Assembly: GCA_001899635.1 (NCBI GenBank)
Contig: MKVQ01000043.1
Span: 1 to 64,000 of the forward strand
DNA: 64,000 nt
Origin: Myxococcales bacterium 68-20
GTDB taxonomy: Bacteria > Myxococcota_A > Polyangia > Polyangiales > Polyangiaceae
Reading direction: 5' to 3'
The number at the start of each line of letters is the position of its first letter. Position 1 is the first letter of the stretch. A model generated the notes under the pieces. The model was not told where the DNA came from. It was given only the letters and a program-made list of their open reading frames with translations, and made no database searches. Shown in pieces: positions 45,301 through 51,173 of this stretch. The position numbers were made by a program, and so were the translations under genes.

Positions 45301-45567
45301 CAGAACGGCGTCGTCGCCTCCGAGCTCGCCTATCTCGCGATGGAGCTCGGCAACCTCGACGTTGCCCAGCGCGCGCTCCGCCAGATCACGATGCTCAAGG
45401 TGGCGGCGCCCCTCCCGAGGGCCCTCGCCTACCAGCACCTCGGTGAGATCGCCCGCCAGCAGGGCGACCTCCGGCGCGCGATGATGCTCGTCAAGCGCGC
45501 GGTCGACGAGGATCCGTCCCTCGACAGCGCACGCCTTCTCCTCGATCAGCTCCAGTCCGAGAGCTGA
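33394..45567 (+). CDS. Giant TPR-repeat protein (4057 residues)
   Basis: One uninterrupted frame of 12.2 kb encodes 4057 residues built almost wholly from tetratricopeptide-like helix pairs; no enzymatic domain, signal peptide or membrane segment is seen. The repeat theme is A-x-x-x-Y-x-x-x-L-x-x-D-P, then A-x-x-x-L-x-x-L-Y, then a Trp turn. At least a dozen copies of the Trp turn are visible: ERWDDLFSLYDRA, QRWRPLIDTLNKRA, KRWAELAELLGG, EAWDELCDLLEDYL, QDWPELAALLTEG, EQWIDLSFVLEQRA, RLWPELTEAL and others. The double module is about 100-110 residues, so some 35-40 modules are expected. Composition is rich in Glu, Asp, Arg, Ala and Leu with very few Cys. The likely form is a long alpha-solenoid scaffold in the cytoplasm. 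Large TPR scaffolds in myxobacteria serve in motility, predation and signalling, but none is identified here. The gene diverges from ctaB. Confidence 0.95.
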   Translation: MGHSSRQSRAGVPSFETKLENEEEVLDSIVSALSKNALDAAIWDELHDAAVKFDRVSELAFAYESAAQSRKLKTFLPAVQAELFFRAATFFGDVLGDEFGATTYLERALGAFPGHAGAFERIDAQLTRTDDNKKLAELCVQTSAHRPKPEQIAILERAAHLFERAMLEDKAIETYQQLVRLEPGDEALRNALEARFVRANRYRDVARMFEQALAADPPPPADEAARVRQKLIEVFANQLKEPERAMPHVEALLEVDPSNAEARRVATRLLESKGLAARAAAALAAGATTTDERARYLGIELEHTRGPRRRDVLRRIGILKQDELDDAQGAFEAFEQALGIDPADDELRQRYMSLGIQLRGPLEVARTFARVSTVAKDAGIRSRITAEMGDLLLRGGDTKRARTTLAGVLSAQSADHGAVLTAARALASVYESEGDVKNLVEVLQRVGELSPLEGEKQLANERIAEICSNELGDAERAIGAWRRLVDSPARARALEALEPLYEQREQWIDLSFVLEQRAKDAADDRDAARALAYRAAEVLTTKAKDVGSASEAWRLLVAAYGPARDVYEQWLPLLEQQRLWPELTEALTKDAELASEEERPLVLARLGNVYLQRTRDTDAAIDAFKRALHLDPSEKTSRATLEKLLLGAEHRLAASAVLEPIYRGELNAQGLLRVLDIRAASSPLVQDRLAALEEAAHVAESVSKDKTVEVIARALAESVESQQPIGPWLQRFTRSSEGIDPKRRAALLGKALGDRPIDSQELLGLAVLVGEESYAAGDVAAALAAYRRALAFEPSSADLIARVDQLLQEQGNPQERVALYRAALERGAEPTRRRQLLHSIGTIERFELMKPEAAIGAYRRAILDDPTDREAYSALVELYTETEAWDELCDLLEDYLAHASSPEETRAARAQLAHIATAHGQGDRGAVHAGALLADPQLGEAELDLIEHVATTLGDHVLLRGVLERRVRESADPKEQVECLDRLATLAQQSGEESHAVERLRQAADIAQGMGDEPAAIGLYDRLRTIAPRDEHATGQLVELHERSGSWHKVPPLYAVLLELATDDLSRVALLGRLSRTLADQLGDPERAFAAARSAFALAPEDRDVLADATSLAVRAGRTMELASAIDEALAAMTETTDGVRAELTLAKGRVLASHEATWGEAASSFRDVLEGNADDETAVAAAEAFAELLRGMPRSDEKARDVRWLHEWRFEHAPTERRTRALLAWAESEELELGDEPTALGLYKKVLEIDEGDLDALAAVSRLSLAQGDVEGALTALLSRRSASEGEAKNALDIQIATILVDRPGRADEALDRIAGVLESAPHDTTAIELAARLLANAEVAERAAKVLETSLDAVDDPDQKINVFDCLITQGEPRRDLYERYLDTLAERGRADAAYAVALRAVRALPAEQALWDRAEQIARQLSSAEPLADTYEQVLRLEVRREPGDVGPSLAELARAANEPPHDEETSGYGRLERAEAVELGQRAVAFYEEWYEDSDRVVRVLERLLEIEPEDTWAFDRLKLIFDSKERWDDLFSLYDRAAASADKDRKFELLEEAAQIAKDFANHAQRAIRYFEQLLDLRPGNVRLTSALERLYERHGCHRELITLRGVRLLSLPREEAQRERARIAALWLDELNDTSSAIIVIEDIVANQDGADSVETTDPVIDVTGLLERVLATAPRTADIRETVPPPSDGRRDSYFPMANKRGLVRQRAAALLKERYNTPGKEADLARVLEVELEVVKSAKERIRRHQRIAGLYLQLGNDEAALEHFVQLVFLEPEVGSHRQELASIAARIGRFDRLAEVLVSAADDRHDDALKIELLMSAGDVTAEKIGDIERAIELFFRILAISPIADDALLEACRHVEPLLAKADRRGDRLDVLERLAILEQAPEVKWHVLGEAARLAMGLDENDRAIWAWEGRLEAKPGDPEALDGLAFLFEKAQRWRPLIDTLNKRAQRDDRDAEQRRADRVRVAQILSEKLDATEEAIDTWRDVEATFGHSEDGTRALAGLYRLTKRWAELAELLGGAAARATTTADKAETLRELGDVQREQLDEIALAIASYEHSLTTDPRTEGSRSGLRALIKKSEHRAEVVRVLLAAYVAADDWKLILDITEHRLSATEETPAQIAVLMEAARVSEDRADDAEAAFTLVRRALLLDPSQDTTVSEIFRLAEKTRAWRPLADALRECIDGRDDLAWARALRFRMGAVLETHLDEARAALEAYVHVGNQEPGDLESAKAVIRVAGKTSRWDAAARALVEATRKRDVVEQSLVDAVEEAALAAMGWDAVTFALASLIHDGGGLAPGLARDLEAAIAIWHRDRRGDPDAAEAAYARALSHDPTNAPLLAELAKLQRRARGRPLVDSLLRLSQTTGGDLDLLGEAADVAVNSVGDRALAKSIFDRLLKLAAERWLGATEPNVLTSGTPQAPENYVDRATRELVRIHGDDGDHDKVVQLLTDTAHLPWKTEKARALRHEAALVAVEKLGAADRAIAIYLALIEEDPHDAEAVARVVALYEAGGRRTELLELKRRLVGTAREVGERLQLRLEIAALEDGQDAVDRAIEALRENLGESSRHDATVKMLASIFQRENKIEELEALLASQAQLGEDAGDKAPSADFFWRAAEVAELQMKDLRRAIAHLRRVVALEERAPAYDALARLSTDTKAFDDAAGFLDRLRELTDGPARAAVTLRLADALVSANRKPEARQRLESEIGRDPEADSVRVRLAETYRAAQDWPELAALLTEGAHYAPDKATRLSRLREAAELHRVRTGEPEKAIPLLEQASDLSPDENAVKLALADAFGAAGRFDEARALLRTLVEAFGGRRPKERAPVHYHLARLDLAVGDRARALVELDAATRIDPANPEILQALAELARDDGQLERAERSYRALLTVLRRQEEPTEETAITRSEAMFELAQIATRQGETDRAKEILESAFELALENAVEARRLEGALRRAGDHVHLARALGARLERGGAEDEAALRTELGGLYDQHLDRKDEALEMILRALDLEPANEPAHDAAFRLAGATGKMPAYEARVRDLAESKAESDGELAGMLYLRLARIAETEKKDDRDVAELYEKAIAARPEDRELLSALASVYERLGDDGGQARVLGMRVELDAAAGGASPDALYRLAQLRFRSGDVDAGCDAFEQAFEADPDADRADELLRAAADAHPDAERIIDIYERLARAPGRERSLVDALVRRWSLPGAGTEPMKEAVELAEKLEDFGLAESLLRRFLERERPSDLSEEEDREGRVWALALLAWRCEESGRVREAAVLKREAAELAEPEAARRFLFEVAGLASGPLDDLRLASSIYEELHEKEPQDRDAWELLLDVYRRLDDYSKLVALVARIVEFIDDVGERSKLRLESVKVQMQKLKLSDDDAAEQLRDIVDEDPAQVDAALLLVSIYERNGREDDLAELLARQLDGAKDRQDADAVGSLSRRLGQLLEKRDRSQARDVYYAALEWDPRSREILVALERLHDEDADIEARSDVMERRLQIEQGDDAEALALSLHDTRRALEDHEGALRVLEIGYRGAPRSMQLRDRLEIVYRDTNEYGKLAVLFTLDARGRQDAKEKSGRLREAAAIYRDELSNPEEASKVLREARAADPTDPLLLVELVDTLSAAGELRGAADELTAVIEPLDPSDALRPDLVGRRALLRSRLGEMDGALEDFEEAVGKGQDLRAYFADHLGKMALQAAGRGDAASWRTHRLRIAGLRLDVGDIEEARNVLTELLKTDSKDRATLRAIAHVDELEGRWDSASATYRRLVGLEDGEGIVAAALKLLETCEKAGRLADARGGLERARMAAPDDAALRERLAWLYEQLGAFKELAELVLEEARSAGDVAPRFEGLVRAGQLFLEAASDPNATQQLDNTAAIVPLEEAHALRPSDLDCAALLSDAYVAGGRIDESQELLLRTIGTFKGRRARELSALYHRLARIAEILGDRATELQHLTTALDMDAQNGVVASELAYLAMELGNLDVAQRALRQITMLKVAAPLPRALAYQHLGEIARQQGDLRRAMMLVKRAVDEDPSLDSARLLLDQLQSES

Positions 45568-45594
45568 CGGCCGGTTCGATCCGCGAAGTCGTCG

Positions 45595-45616
45595 CGCGCA
45601 TGGACCGCCATGCGCG
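45595..45616. terminator. Hairpin between the TPR gene and the methyltransferase-like gene
   Basis: CGCGCATGG (45595-45603) pairs with CCATGCGCG (45608-45616) around ACCG. It stands 27 bases after the TPR stop and 14 bases beyond the stop of the minus-strand gene. No T-run. Confidence 0.65.
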
Positions 45617-45630
45617 TGGGCGACTCGCGG

Positions 45631-46299
45631 TCACGGACCGGAGCGCTTCTTCCCGAGAAAGAGCACGTGCTTCGCACGCGAGCCGATCCGCGCGGGCACA
45701 TGGAGGACCTCGACACCGAAGCCGAAGTGCTCGAGGCGATGCGCGTACCTCGCGTTCGGGCCCGCCGACCAGACCCCGACGACTCCTCCCGGCCGGAGCG
45801 CCGCGTGGCACGCTCGCGCCCCCGCGTCGCCGTAGAGCCGCTGGTTCGTCGTCTGCGCAAGCGCCACCGGACCGTTGTCGACGTCGAGGAGGATCACGTC
45901 GAACGTCCGTGGTGACCGCTTGATGACGTCGTACACGTCGCCGATGACGACGCGACATCGCGGGTCGTCGAGCGGATGGCCGGCGAGTCCCCCGACGTGC
46001 TTGCGGTTCCAGTCGACGAGCTGAGGGACGACCTCCCCGACCGTGACCTGTGCGTCCCCCGGGGCCGCGTCGAGGACGGCGCGGAGCGTGTAACCGAGCC
46101 CGAGACCTCCGACGAGCACCGCACGTGGCGCGGCGACCCGCGCGATCGCCTCCTTGGCGAGCGCGATCTCGGAGTCATGCATGCGGTTCGCCATGAGGAC
46201 GCGCTGGTCGACGCGCACGACCCAGTCGTCGCCGCGACGCGCGAGCACGAACTCGCTCCCGCCGACCCGTGCACTCTCGACCGTGGCCCACTGCAACAT
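45631..46299 (-). CDS. Spermidine synthase-like SAM-binding protein
   Basis: Rossmann-fold protein of the spermidine synthase/aminopropyltransferase-like superfamily. From ATG 46299 (GGAG ribosome site about nine bases before) it has 222 residues; a GTG at 46356 would add 19. The nucleotide pocket is VLVGGLGLGYTLRAVLD (about 61-77), with the acidic strand end VTVGEVVPQLVDW (about 85-97), DPRCRVVIGDVYD (about 111-123), and the active-site-like FDVILLDVDNGP (about 131-142). The N-terminus with MANRMHDSE is the family beta-start. Many bacterial members of this group are not true polyamine synthases, so a substrate is not assigned. It stands alone in this strand block, 132 bases after the next gene ends. 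Confidence 0.82.
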   Translation of the reverse strand: MLQWATVESARVGGSEFVLARRGDDWVVRVDQRVLMANRMHDSEIALAKEAIARVAAPRAVLVGGLGLGYTLRAVLDAAPGDAQVTVGEVVPQLVDWNRKHVGGLAGHPLDDPRCRVVIGDVYDVIKRSPRTFDVILLDVDNGPVALAQTTNQRLYGDAGARACHAALRPGGVVGVWSAGPNARYAHRLEHFGFGVEVLHVPARIGSRAKHVLFLGKKRSGP

Positions 46300-46431
46300 C
46301 GCGTACGGCTCCGGTTCAACGTCAGACGCAGACGAGCAAGGGGAGGAACCTACCACGCTTCAGGCGGGCACGTGCCGGCGGTGACGAGAGCCTTCCGAGA
46401 GCCCATCCGCGCGCCGCTCGCGGCGAGAGCG

Positions 46432-48396
46432 TCATTTGCACGAGTCTTCTTCGGCAGCCCCGAACGAGAAGGGGGCGGTGCGCATGCGGCCGTTGATGTC
46501 GAACGCCGACGGCGCGTCTCCGCCGTTGTTGACCGCGCACAGCCCATCGGAGCGAAGGCGGAGCCCCTCGGGACCTTCGACCGTCGCGCGCCCGAAGCTC
46601 GGAGTATCCCAAGCGGAGAACACCTGCTGCGCGCAGGTGGCGAGATCGGTACACGCGACGTTGGGAACGCAATGTGTGTTGACGCAGGCGGGGCGGATGG
46701 CGCGATTCCCCGATCGACGAGTCGGATCCTGGGCCTCCATGCCTGCGGGATAAGGAAACGTACCGCCGCAACCGACGCCGGCGGCGTCGGCGAACGTCGT
46801 CGCTGCGTTCGCCGGCGCCACGAAGAGGTTGTTCTTGATCGCCGCGAAGGACGACCCGGTGCAGGAGGCGTGGAGGATGCTCGAATCGGCCCCGACGAAG
46901 AGGTTGCCGGTCAGCGAGACGTTCTTGGCGATGTAGACCGCCCCCGCCCCCACGCGCACGCCCCACCGGGTGCTGCCGGGGGCCGCGGAGAGGATCGTGT
47001 TCGCCTGGATGACGTGTCCGTCGCCCGCGAGGACGTCCATGCCGATGGGGAAGATGTTGGCCGGTAAGCCATCACCTCCCGCATGGATGACGTTCCCGAT
47101 GATCTCGGCCGGCTGCGTCCCGTCGCCGAGCATCCTCACGCCGAAGCGATACGCAGCGGCCGCCGTCGGGTTCGGTGGAGAGACGAGGCCTCCGAGGGTG
47201 ATCGCGTTCAAGCGCAGCTTCGATCGCACGGCGGAGACGAGCTCGACGCCCATGACGAAGCACCACGGCTGAGCGCAGGCGCTCGTCCCGCCGCGCACGA
47301 CATTCCGGGTAGCGTCGACGCCTCCGCCGTCGACGCGGATACCGACGACCGCGCTGATGTTGGCCAGCGCGGCGGTCGGTCGTCGCCACGTGATGTGGTT
47401 CTTCTCCAGCGTCGCGAAGGACTTCTCTCCCCCGTCGACCTGAACGGCGACGGCACCGATGGTGCTCCCGGTGCCCTCCCCTGCGTCGATGACGTTGTCG
47501 TGAAGCAGCGGCTGAGCATCGACGACCGACACCCCGATCGATCCGACGGTCCCAGTGCCGCCACCACCGTCGACGAGGCTGTCTTTGAGCTCGCCACGCG
47601 CCCCGGACAGGAACCGGAGAGCGACCGAACCGACCGCGCTCGCCGACGTCGTCGCGCCTCCGCGGAGCACGAGCTCCGTCAGCATCGGCGAAGCGCCGTC
47701 CGTCACCGCGAGGGCGACGCCGGTCTCGGTGCCTTCGCGTGGGCCGTCGATCGTCAGCCCCTCGACGATCACGTCACGCGTGACGGCCTCGCCGGCGACG
47801 GTGAGCGTCGTCGTGCTCGCGCTGACGAGCTCGGTCGTGTTGATGTCCGCGAAGGCGCCGGCCTTGCCGAAGCGATCCCCACGGGTCCAGGTGGCGCAGT
47901 TGTATCCACCACGGATCGAGACCGGATACGCGAGGCGGAAGCCGGAGGACTCGCTGTAGATCCCTCGGCACACGTGAAGCTCGTGACGCTCGAGTCGCTG
48001 CGTCGCCGCAAGGGCGATGGCGGCGGAGATCGTCCGGATCGGACGGTCCTTCGTGCACCCGTCGTTTCCGTCATTCCCCTCCCCGGAGACATGGAGCACG
48101 CGGTCGCGGCATCCGGCTCGGCACACGCCGGCCTCGCACACCGATCCGGCAGCACAGCGAGTCCCGCAGGCACCGCAGTTGTCCGAGTCGGTCGCGAGAT
48201 CGTCGCTGCAGGAATCGCCCTGGTGCTTGAGCGGATCGTTCGAGAGCGGGCCCTCTCCGAAGGAGCCGCACGCGACCAAGACCGAGAGGACGAGGCCGAG
48301 CGAGAACGCCCGACCCGAGCCCCTCGTTCGCGTGCCCCGGTCGTCTCGCTCATCGCGAGCGGAAAGGCGCTCTCCTGGAGGCGTCCTGACGGCCAC
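46432..48396 (-). CDS. Beta-helix lipoprotein with cysteine-rich EGF-like start
   Basis: Probable outer-surface lipoprotein. The chosen start is GTG 48396, because no ATG lies near the signal; it gives 654 residues with a long basic n-region and lipobox VLVAC (Cys about 43). Next is a myxobacterial Cys-knot segment (CSDDLATDSDNCGACGTRC, then CEAGVCRAGC, about 60-98). The body, about 110-580, has right-handed beta-helix features: short repeated turns with GLTIDGPREG, VDGGGGTGTVGSIGV, NVIDAGEGTGSTIGA, NVVRGGTSAC, NVIHAGGDGLP and NLFVGAD, in the style of DUF1565/parallel beta-helix proteins. The C-terminus adds more Cys and ends EEDSCK. Carbohydrate binding or lysis is common for this fold, but no catalytic set is apparent. 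Confidence 0.8.
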   Translation of the reverse strand: MAVRTPPGERLSARDERDDRGTRTRGSGRAFSLGLVLSVLVACGSFGEGPLSNDPLKHQGDSCSDDLATDSDNCGACGTRCAAGSVCEAGVCRAGCRDRVLHVSGEGNDGNDGCTKDRPIRTISAAIALAATQRLERHELHVCRGIYSESSGFRLAYPVSIRGGYNCATWTRGDRFGKAGAFADINTTELVSASTTTLTVAGEAVTRDVIVEGLTIDGPREGTETGVALAVTDGASPMLTELVLRGGATTSASAVGSVALRFLSGARGELKDSLVDGGGGTGTVGSIGVSVVDAQPLLHDNVIDAGEGTGSTIGAVAVQVDGGEKSFATLEKNHITWRRPTAALANISAVVGIRVDGGGVDATRNVVRGGTSACAQPWCFVMGVELVSAVRSKLRLNAITLGGLVSPPNPTAAAAYRFGVRMLGDGTQPAEIIGNVIHAGGDGLPANIFPIGMDVLAGDGHVIQANTILSAAPGSTRWGVRVGAGAVYIAKNVSLTGNLFVGADSSILHASCTGSSFAAIKNNLFVAPANAATTFADAAGVGCGGTFPYPAGMEAQDPTRRSGNRAIRPACVNTHCVPNVACTDLATCAQQVFSAWDTPSFGRATVEGPEGLRLRSDGLCAVNNGGDAPSAFDINGRMRTAPFSFGAAEEDSCK

Positions 48397-48498
48397 GCGC
48401 TCAGCGTACCAGCTTCCACTCGGCAATGGCCGACTGCCCCCGCCTCGTCGAATCGTTAGCTCCCGATGAAGACGGCGCGACCGCTCCGAGCGTGACGT

Positions 48499-49092
48499 TC
48501 ACTGCCCCGCATCCGAGCTCCTCGAACGCGCGCTGCCGGGCGGCGCGGCGGTCGATGCGTCCGGCGCCACGGTCGCGCGCGCTCCCGTTCGCATCGCGCG
48601 AAGCTTCTCCAGCTGCTCGGACGTGAGGAGGTTCTTCACGCGGACGAGCATGCCGAGATGCGATGCCTTGATCTTCGTCTCGCGGTCCATGACGCGCGCG
48701 GCGGCCTCCTGGACCTTGGCCTCGTCGGCGCGATCGGTGTCGAGGAGCTTCACGAGCTTCTCCTTCTCGGCCGAGAGCTCCCACTGGAGACGGGTCATCG
48801 CGGACTGACCGCGCTCGGTCTCCGCGAGGATCGCGCTCTTCTGCTCGCTCGTGATCGCGAGCTCACCTTGATGATCCATCACGAGCTCCGGTGGGAAGAG
48901 CCGCGACTCGATCGGGCCAAGGCCTTCGCGCGCCTCCCGCGCTTCGGCGGGCGCCGTGCTGAGACGCGGCGGCGAGAGCGTGATCGTGCCGTCGGAGGAG
49001 ACCGAGTCTCCGGGTAGAGGCTCCCTCTTGGCGCACGCCGCAAGCATCCCGCCGACCAGCGCGAGGCAGAGGACACGAGGCAGAGTCTTCAT
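48499..49092 (-). CDS. Spy/CpxP-like lipoprotein
   Basis: Predicted periplasmic lipoprotein of 197 residues from ATG 49092 (MKTLPRVLC...GGMLAAC, Cys 20); ATG 49104 is an alternative that would overlap the gene before it. The middle (about 65-160) is predicted helical with the LTxxQ-type arrangement: LAITSEQKSAIL near the first helix and NLLTSEQLEKLRAM near the last, around a charged region (ELSAEKEKLVKLLDTDRADE). This is the pattern of the Spy/CpxP/CnrX heavy-metal and misfolding sensors. It follows an ECF sigma factor and a single-helix protein, so it may be the periplasmic sensing part of that system. The last 25 residues are Ala/Ser/Pro-rich. Confidence 0.78.
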   Translation of the reverse strand: MKTLPRVLCLALVGGMLAACAKREPLPGDSVSSDGTITLSPPRLSTAPAEAREAREGLGPIESRLFPPELVMDHQGELAITSEQKSAILAETERGQSAMTRLQWELSAEKEKLVKLLDTDRADEAKVQEAAARVMDRETKIKASHLGMLVRVKNLLTSEQLEKLRAMRTGARATVAPDASTAAPPGSARSRSSDAGQ

Positions 49093-49097
49093 CGTCG

Positions 49098-49502
49098 TCA
49101 CCATCCCTGGAGGGGGTTCGAGTCGAGGCCGAGGGCCCTGGCCGAGCGCGGAGCGCTGCCCGGAACGTCGAGGAGGAAATCGAGCGGGGCGGGATCGAAC
49201 GCGCCGGTCTCTCCCGCGACCGGCGCCGCCTCGGACGCTGTCCCGAGCACCGGAGCGGGCGCCGCCGCGGGAGCCACGGCCTCCGGCGATGATGCTCCCG
49301 TGAGCGCCGTCTTCGCGCCGCACCACATCATGAGCATCGCCGCGGCAGCGAGCGAGGCCGCCGGGACGATGCTCCGCCACGGCGAGCGCGCAGGCCGGCG
49401 CGCGGTCCACATCTTCTCGAAGTCGGGCGCGCGGCGTTGGTCATGGCGCTTCAGCTCCAAGAACCGCTGGCGGAGCTCGTGCTCTTCGTCCGGGGCCGTC
49501 AT
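49098..49502 (-). CDS. Probable anti-sigma factor, single membrane helix
   Basis: The 134-residue product has a charged cytoplasmic start (EHELRQRFLELKRHDQRR, about 7-24), one hydrophobic helix at about 45-62 (SIVPAASLAAAAMLMMWCG) and an Ala/Pro/Gly-rich outer part. It overlaps the sigma gene by four bases (ATGA), the usual coupling of an ECF sigma with its anti-sigma. No zinc HxxxCxxC motif is visible, so it is not a ZAS-type anti-sigma. Its function is inferred from location and layout. Confidence 0.65.
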   Translation of the reverse strand: MTAPDEEHELRQRFLELKRHDQRRAPDFEKMWTARRPARSPWRSIVPAASLAAAAMLMMWCGAKTALTGASSPEAVAPAAAPAPVLGTASEAAPVAGETGAFDPAPLDFLLDVPGSAPRSARALGLDSNPLQGW

Positions 49503-50035
49503 CCGTTCGCTCCTTGTTCGAGGATCAACGCGGCGAGGGCATGCTTTCCGCGCTCGTAGTGCTGGCGGGCCGTGCCGAGCGCGACGCCCATCACCTCCGC
49601 CGCCTCCGCGATCGAGAGGTCCTCGTAGAACACGAGGTGGAGCACCTCCCGCTGGCGCTCCGCGAGCCTCGAGAGAGCACGTGCGATGTGCTCCGCGCGT
49701 TGGCGCGCCGCCGCCTCGGAGTCGGGTGCGCGTCCGCCGTCGGCGATCGTCTCCGAAGGCTCAGCGTCGGCCCGCCCTCCTCGGAGCACGCGAAGGACCG
49801 ACCAACGACGATGCTCACGGGCGGTCATGCGGATCACTCCGAAGAGCCATGTCTTGAGGCTCGAGCGCCGATCGAAGCGAGCGCGGCCGTCGAGCACCTT
49901 GAAGTACACGTCCTGGAGGACCTCCTCGGCCACGTCCGCGTCCCGGCCGGAGCACGCGAGCGCCCAGCCGAAGCTCGCCGGGTGAAGCGCGGCGAGCTCG
50001 TGCTCGATCGATCGCGCATCCTCGGAGATCCCCAC
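49499..50035 (-). CDS. ECF-family RNA polymerase sigma factor
   Basis: Sigma-70 family extracytoplasmic-function factor of 178 residues from GTG 50035. Region 2 spans about 15-85, with HPASFGWALACSGRD, VLQDVYFKVLDGRARFDRR (about 39-57) and SSLKTWLFGVIRMTAREHRR (about 58-77). Region 4 spans about 120-175, with LAERQREVLHLVFYEDLSIA and EAAEVMGVALGTARQHYERG. The region 2 sequence resembles a group common in myxobacteria. The anti-sigma and Spy-like genes follow in the same operon, and a DUF4349 gene is 34 bases upstream. The start is weakly supported because the ribosome site is poor. Confidence 0.9.
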   Translation of the reverse strand: MGISEDARSIEHELAALHPASFGWALACSGRDADVAEEVLQDVYFKVLDGRARFDRRSSLKTWLFGVIRMTAREHRRWSVLRVLRGGRADAEPSETIADGGRAPDSEAAARQRAEHIARALSRLAERQREVLHLVFYEDLSIAEAAEVMGVALGTARQHYERGKHALAALILEQGANG

Positions 50036-50069
50036 GTCGGCTCGACGCTCGCATCGACTCGTTCGATGG

Positions 50070-50909
50070 TCAACCGGCCAGCGACGCGAGCTCCTTCATC
50101 CGGCGACGGCGCACCGCGATCGCGACGCCGGCGACGAGCGCGAAGATCGGCAGGAGCGTCGGCCCCGTCGCGGCGGCGGCCATCCCGCCACTCACCGCGA
50201 TCGCCGCCGCCGCCCGGAGGCCCGCCTTCCCGGCGCGCGCGATGCTCGGCCCCGGCGTCTGCCATGCGGGAACGCTTCGCGTCGACAGCCTGACTCGCAC
50301 GGTGGCGAGCTGGATCCTCGACTTCATCACGCGCTCCTGCGCCTCGAGCCGCTCGACGTTCTCGCGGACGCGCGCGAGCTCCTTCTCCGCCTCGACGAGC
50401 TCGTGGATCGACGTCGTCTTCCCCGCCATGATCTCGAGGAGCCGCCTCTCCTGCGTGCGCGCGCTGACGAGACGCGCCTCGATGTCGGCGCGCTGCTCGG
50501 TGACGTCCTCGACCTTCTCCGTCGCGCTCGTCACCTCACCGAGCTCGCCGAGCGCGGTCCGGAGGCTCCGAGCCTTGTCCGCCGGCACACGCAGCTCGAG
50601 GTAGGCGGCCTGCTCGTCGGACGTCCCGCTCGATTGCGAGTCGGAGACGAACCCGCCAGCGTGCTCCACCGCCGAGCGGATCCGCGCCGTGACGTCGTCG
50701 ACGCGCTCGACCGTCATCGAGACATCCATCGTCACGATGAGCGACCGATCGGCGATCGGAAGGGCAGCGGCCCCGACCTCACCGCTCGACGGCGCGATGG
50801 CCGAAGGCGCCGACGCGCTCTCCGGAGCGCTCCTCTTCCCGCAGCCGGCGAGGAAGAAGACGAGGGCGAGAGCCGTCACGAGAGAACCAAGACGCGAGGT
50901 GTTGTTCAT
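50070..50909 (-). CDS. DUF4349 lipoprotein
   Basis: Membrane-associated protein of 279 residues from ATG 50909. The signal MNNTSRLGSLVTALALVFFL ends in AGC (Cys 23). The DUF4349 body (about 60-225) begins SLIVTMDVSMTVERVDDVTA, with GGFVSDSQSSG and YLELRVPADKARSLRTALGE, and then a coiled-coil at about 140-200 (EQRADIEARLVSARTQERRL). A Gly/Ala-rich hydrophobic helix at about 235-265 and a basic RRRRMKE tail end it, as in the family. The longer frame upstream of 50909 is not supported. Function is unknown; proximity to the ECF set suggests envelope stress. Confidence 0.85.
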   Translation of the reverse strand: MNNTSRLGSLVTALALVFFLAGCGKRSAPESASAPSAIAPSSGEVGAAALPIADRSLIVTMDVSMTVERVDDVTARIRSAVEHAGGFVSDSQSSGTSDEQAAYLELRVPADKARSLRTALGELGEVTSATEKVEDVTEQRADIEARLVSARTQERRLLEIMAGKTTSIHELVEAEKELARVRENVERLEAQERVMKSRIQLATVRVRLSTRSVPAWQTPGPSIARAGKAGLRAAAAIAVSGGMAAAATGPTLLPIFALVAGVAIAVRRRRMKELASLAG

Positions 50910-51047
50910 GGTGTCGGCGAATGAGTGATCGCTCGACCCGAGCCATATGACACGACGCTCGCATTTTCCTTCGGCCTCGCAAGGCCCCGAAATCACGTCA
51001 CTTCGCGACGCACGGAGGTTCCTCGCACATCAAACGGAGGGAGATTC

Positions 51048-51107
51048 AACAGGGAGGCGGGAAGGCGTTTGATCGATAAATCCTTCCCGTCTTCCCGCCT
51101 TCCTGTT
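51048..51107. terminator. 17-bp hairpin after the chaperone pair
   Basis: AACAGGGAGGCGGGAAG (51048-51064) pairs with CTTCCCGCCTTCCTGTT (51091-51107), with one G-T pair, around a 26-base AT-richer loop. It lies 67 bases beyond the DnaJ-like stop and 139 bases before the DUF4349 start. It probably ends the chaperone transcript. Confidence 0.6.
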
Positions 51108-51173
51108 TCCGTCTCTGGCGGCCACGCCTAGCCGAACGGCATTGGAGCCTTGGCCCTCGGGCAACCGAGCGAG

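Noticed and set aside
45568-45594. GGTTCGATCC, like a tRNA T-loop
   Set aside because: No acceptor, D or anticodon stems around it; the adjacent stem is the terminator.
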